A stretch of DNA of 64,000 nucleotides from Pseudomonadota bacterium (GTDB lineage: Bacteria; Pseudomonadota; Gammaproteobacteria; Burkholderiales; Burkholderiaceae_B): positions 10,518 through 74,517 of the forward strand of contig JAEWHK010000005.1 in NCBI GenBank assembly GCA_023387815.1, given 5' to 3'. Made by a program: the position numbers and the translations under genes. The notes beneath the pieces are model-generated. The model saw only the letters and a program-made list of their open reading frames with translations. It had not been told where the DNA came from and did not search any database. Within the stretch, counting starts at the first letter, position 1. Every line of letters starts with the position of its first letter. This document shows, piece after piece, positions 61,537 to 64,000 of the stretch.

Positions 61537-62838
61537 TTGAGCCAGGATTCAAGCAGCAGCCCTCAGCACGCCTTACCTTCCTATCTGGATTCCAGCGATC
61601 TGGGAGCATGGGGAATTTATCTGAAGCAGGTAGATCGCGTGACTCCCTACCTGGGGTCGCTACAGCGCTGGGTCGAAACGCTCAAACGTCCCAAGCGTGC
61701 ACTGATTGTGGACATCCCTGTAGAACTGGATAACGGCACCATTGCGCATTTCGAGGGCTATCGGGTTCAGCACAATACTTCTCGCGGACCAGGTAAGGGT
61801 GGGGTGCGCTTTCACCAGGACGTGTGTCTGTCGGAAGTGATGGCACTGGCGGCCTGGATGTCCATTAAAAATGCTGCTGTCAACCTGCCATATGGCGGTG
61901 CAAAAGGGGGCATTCGCATTGATCCCCGCAATTATTCAAAAGCAGAACTTGAGAAAGTGACTCGCCGCTATACCAGTGAAATTGGCGTGATCATTGGCCC
62001 TTCCAAGGATATTCCTGCGCCGGATGTCAACACGAATCCCCAAACCATGGCCTGGATGATGGATACCTATTCCATGAACGTAGGCGCGACCGCGACGGGT
62101 GTGGTCACAGGCAAGCCAATCTCGTTGGGTGGCAGTCTGGGACGTGTTGAAGCGACCGGACGCGGCGTTTTTGTGGTCGGTTGCGAAGCAGCCAGAGATG
62201 TGAATCTTCCTATCGAAGGCGCGCGCGTCGCCGTTCAGGGTTTTGGTAACGTTGGTGGAACCGCCGCACGTCTGTTTTTTGAAGCAGGCGCCAAAGTCGT
62301 AGCTGTTCAGGACCATACGGGTGCCATCAAGAATACCAATGGAATCCAGGTACACGAGCTTCTGGCGCACGTAGAAAAACACGCCGGCGTCAAAGGGTTC
62401 GCCGGGGCCGAGGAAGTAGCCATTGATGATTTCTGGTCGGTGCAGACTGATTTCCTGATTCCTGCCGCGCTGGAAAATCAAATTGACGCTCGCGTCGCCA
62501 ATCTGGTGAATGCAAAAATCGTGGTAGAGGGCGCTAACGGTCCGACAACGCCGGAAGCCGATGATATCCTGACAGAAAAGGGTGTCTATGTTGTTCCCGA
62601 CGTGCTTGCCAATGCGGGCGGTGTGACGGTGAGTTACTTTGAATGGGTGCAGGACTTCTCCAGCTTTTTCTGGACAGAAGACGAGATCAACCATCGGCTG
62701 GAGCGCCTGATGCGTGAAGCTTACCGAGCGGTGTCCGAAGTGTCGAAACAGCACTCTGTCACCCTGAGAACGGCGGCGTTTATTGTGGCATGCTCCCGTA
62801 TTCTGGAATCACGCGAAGTACGAGGCCTCTATCCCTGA
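61537..62838 (+). CDS. gdhA: glutamate dehydrogenase (Glu/Leu/Phe/Val dehydrogenase family)
   Basis: A 433-residue hexameric-type dehydrogenase interconverting glutamate and 2-oxoglutarate plus ammonia. The substrate domain carries GGVRFHQDVCLSEVMALA and NLPYGGAKGGIRIDP with the catalytic Lys; the Rossmann part has VAVQGFGNVGGTAARLFFEAG. Length fits the small NAD-type enzymes. The TTG at 61537 is preferred: AGGAG ends at 61530, six bases before it, whereas the ATG at 61531 would abut that site with no spacing. It stands alone between the palindrome and the fluoride riboswitch. Cofactor specificity is uncertain. Confidence 0.9.
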   Translation: MSQDSSSSPQHALPSYLDSSDLGAWGIYLKQVDRVTPYLGSLQRWVETLKRPKRALIVDIPVELDNGTIAHFEGYRVQHNTSRGPGKGGVRFHQDVCLSEVMALAAWMSIKNAAVNLPYGGAKGGIRIDPRNYSKAELEKVTRRYTSEIGVIIGPSKDIPAPDVNTNPQTMAWMMDTYSMNVGATATGVVTGKPISLGGSLGRVEATGRGVFVVGCEAARDVNLPIEGARVAVQGFGNVGGTAARLFFEAGAKVVAVQDHTGAIKNTNGIQVHELLAHVEKHAGVKGFAGAEEVAIDDFWSVQTDFLIPAALENQIDARVANLVNAKIVVEGANGPTTPEADDILTEKGVYVVPDVLANAGGVTVSYFEWVQDFSSFFWTEDEINHRLERLMREAYRAVSEVSKQHSVTLRTAAFIVACSRILESREVRGLYP

Positions 62839-62870
62839 TCTGGTGGCTTATGCTACTATTTGATCTCAGT

Positions 62871-62989
62871 GGAGATGGCTATCCTCCCGGGCCTGGCCCG
62901 AACTGCTGTCGATCAGACAGATAATGATACCTGCGCAGCTTTCACCTGCGGCCGTAACGGCTGCAGGAAAGTGACCGCGGGTTTTTTTG
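62871..62989 (+). ncRNA. fluoride (crcB-type) riboswitch with terminator platform
   Basis: The aptamer core reads GGAGATGGCTATCCTCC (62871-62887), then a linker hairpin CGGGC/GCCCG, then AACTGCTGTC-GATCA-GACAG (stem CTGTC/GACAG) and ATAATGATACCTGC, matching the fluoride aptamer layout in which the first loop pseudoknots with the 3' GATRCC segment. Here the pseudoknot GGCUAU with AUACC needs one bulged C. Downstream, ACCTGCGG (62944-62951) can pair with CCGCGGGT (62975-62982) before seven T residues (terminator), or CCTGC-GCCG can pair with CGGC-GCAGG (62945-62966) instead. The next gene is crcB, the fluoride exporter, which supports the call strongly. Confidence 0.88.
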
Positions 62990-63025
62990 TGCCCGCAAAA
63001 TCTTCAACAATAAACGGGGTTCGGC

Positions 63026-63421
63026 GTGCTTCAATCCATTTTCATGATCAGTATCGGTGCTTCCTGCGGAGCGATTTTACGCTGGCTGCTCGGCCTTGCA
63101 CTGAACAGTACCTTTCATCATATCGCCATGGGAACACTGGTTGCCAATCTGAGTGGTGGTTATATGATCGGACTTGCGTTAGGCGTGTTCGCGGCGATTC
63201 CCAGTATTCCGGCTGAGTGGCGGCTTTTGATTGTGACCGGATTTCTGGGGGGATTAACCACCTTTTCGTCTTTCTCCGCCGAAGTCACCGTGCTTCTTCA
63301 CCAGGGAAAAATCCAGTGGGCCATGCTGGAAATCGCGCTGCACGTGATTGGATCCTTGTTGATGACCACATTTGGCCTGTATACGGTCACCGCGCTGACG
63401 CGACTTTATGAAATGCGTTAA
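63026..63421 (+). CDS. crcB: fluoride ion channel CrcB/Fluc
   Basis: A 131-residue protein of four membrane helices that works as a dual-topology dimer exporting fluoride. Family motifs GASCGAILRWLLGLALN, GTLVANLSGGYMIGLALG (conserved Asn) and TGFLGGLTTFSSFSAE (the Phe track and TTFSTF region) are all present. The start is GTG at 63026 with GGGG upstream; an ATG at 63044 is an alternative. It is controlled by the riboswitch immediately upstream and ends at a terminator shared with the next convergent gene. Confidence 0.93.
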   Translation: MLQSIFMISIGASCGAILRWLLGLALNSTFHHIAMGTLVANLSGGYMIGLALGVFAAIPSIPAEWRLLIVTGFLGGLTTFSSFSAEVTVLLHQGKIQWAMLEIALHVIGSLLMTTFGLYTVTALTRLYEMR

Positions 63422-63482
63422 AACGCGCTGTCCGGTTCAGCCAGCCAGGACTGAAGCAGGGACTGGGCGCACCACAGTAGTG

Positions 63483-63511
63483 AAAAGGGCGGGCGACCTA
63501 TGACCGCCCGC
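63483..63511 (-). terminator. terminator for the minus-strand GST gene
   Basis: GCGGGCG (63489-63495) and CGCCCGC (63505-63511) pair across nine bases; on the minus strand the hairpin is followed by CCTTTTC. Confidence 0.55.
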
Positions 63512-63535
63512 TGCCAGACTGGCAGCTTATTTTTT
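63510..63535 (+). terminator. terminator for crcB
   Basis: GCTGCCA (63510-63516) and TGGCAGC (63520-63526) form a 7-bp stem with GAC loop, followed by TTATTTTTT. The T-tract overlaps the stop codon of the convergent GST gene. Confidence 0.7.
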
Positions 63536-64000
63536 GTCGTCGCCAAAGCCAAATAGAATTTTTCTGGCGGCCTCATCATTCGGCGGCTGCCCCGGATTGA
63601 CCTTGTCGACGAGGGCATAGGCACGCTTGGTTGCTTCACGCGCAGCAATCGCATCAAACCATCGCTTCAGGTTCGGGAAATCATTGATATTCTGTTTTTG
63701 CCGTTCATAGGGTACCACCCAGGGATAGCAGGCCATATCAGCGATGGAATAATCGCCAACAATAAATTCCCGGTCCTGCAGACGACGATCGAGAACGCCA
63801 TAGAGACGAGCGGTTTCCTTTACGTAGCGATTGATCGCGTATTCGATTTTCTCGGGGGCATAAACTCCGAAGTGATGATTTTGTCCCGCCATGGGGCCCA
63901 AACCGCCCATCTGCCAGTTGAGCCATTCCAGCGTTTGCGTTTTGAGTCGCAAGTCTTCGGAAAGAAATTTGCCCGTCTTTTCGGCAAGATACTGCAGGAT
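63527..64000 (-). CDS. glutathione S-transferase, YfcG/YghU (nu-class) type, 5' truncated by window edge
   Basis: The C-terminal 157 residues of a GST; the frame is open to the right edge, reading ILQYLAEKTGKFLSEDLRLK before TQTLEWLNWQMGGLGPMAGQ and HHFGVYAPEKIEYAINRYVK. These match the YfcG/YghU subfamily, which binds two glutathiones and acts as a disulfide-bond reductase. The helical domain is complete and ends with a Lys-rich tail. The active-site thioredoxin-like domain is outside the window. A Met codon at 63952 is internal, not the start. Confidence 0.85.
   Translation of the reverse strand: MLQYLAEKTGKFLSEDLRLKTQTLEWLNWQMGGLGPMAGQNHHFGVYAPEKIEYAINRYVKETARLYGVLDRRLQDREFIVGDYSIADMACYPWVVPYERQKQNINDFPNLKRWFDAIAAREATKRAYALVDKVNPGQPPNDEAARKILFGFGDDKK

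Noticed and set aside
62860..63216. 118-codon frame over the riboswitch and the start of crcB
   Set aside because: It overlaps both a structured RNA element and the well-supported crcB frame.
1..64000. Search for CRISPR arrays, tRNA/rRNA genes, transposases, integrases and defence genes
   Set aside because: No repeat-spacer pattern, RNA gene or mobile-element gene was recognised; nearly all sequence is covered by conserved genes.

Overview
The window is a dense, roughly 53-55% GC bacterial chromosome segment made almost entirely of conserved housekeeping genes. Gene content and order point to a betaproteobacterium of the Burkholderiales, probably family Alcaligenaceae (Advenella/Bordetella-like): a homodimeric-E1 pyruvate dehydrogenase cluster aceE-aceF-lpdA with an extra lipoyl domain on Lpd, folC-SPOR-cvpA-purF, map-glnD facing rpsB-tsf-pyrH-frr-uppS-cdsA-dxr-rseP-bamA-skp-lpxD-fabZ-lpxA-lpxB-rnhB, ppsR facing ppsA, and mltG-tmk-holB-tatD. 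The genus is an inference from protein character, not a search result. No rRNA, tRNA, CRISPR array, prophage or insertion sequence was recognised.

Layout. 1-4110: the end of a queuosine-precursor transporter gene, then livH-livM-livG-livF, the membrane and ATPase parts of a branched-chain amino acid ABC importer (no binding-protein gene in view). 4133-11320, minus strand: a glutathione S-transferase, then a compact run read right to left as sensor kinase, FixJ-like regulator, folD, prlC and a SCO copper chaperone. 11321-18150: a regulatory region with a perfect AATGTAAA-T-TTTACATT palindrome and a good sigma70 promoter, then the pyruvate dehydrogenase genes and a terminator. 18191-24610: folC, a SPOR-domain protein, cvpA, purF, then a self-contained marR plus drug-efflux pair with its own promoter and operator. 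24693-29340, minus strand: map-glnD-marC-dsbB (transcribed map first). 29341-44723: translation factors, nucleotide and isoprenoid steps, then outer-membrane biogenesis (RseP, BamA, Skp, lipid A synthesis) ending at rnhB.

44724-52317: a membrane fatty-acid desaturase, an rRNA methyltransferase whose start codon abuts a terminator, the PpsR/PpsA regulator-enzyme pair, an FKBP isomerase and an NfeD/SPFH membrane pair. 52398-59758: smpB facing ratA-ratB-enoyl-CoA hydratase, ygfZ facing mltG-tmk-holB-tatD. 59854-61320: the least conventional part, an ankyrin-repeat lipoprotein followed by an unrecognised exported four-cysteine protein. 61321-64000: a palindromic element, glutamate dehydrogenase, a fluoride (crcB-type) riboswitch with a terminator platform controlling the fluoride channel gene crcB, and the 3' part of a YfcG/YghU-like glutathione S-transferase running off the right edge.

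The clearest non-coding discoveries are the fluoride riboswitch at 62871-62989, the palindrome between the two-component system and aceE, the MarR operator/promoter at 22621-22674, the long inverted repeat in the ppsA leader, and several well-formed intrinsic terminators. I found no convincing wholly new multi-gene system; the best candidates for something undescribed are the 59854-61320 gene pair and the regulatory elements listed as findings.
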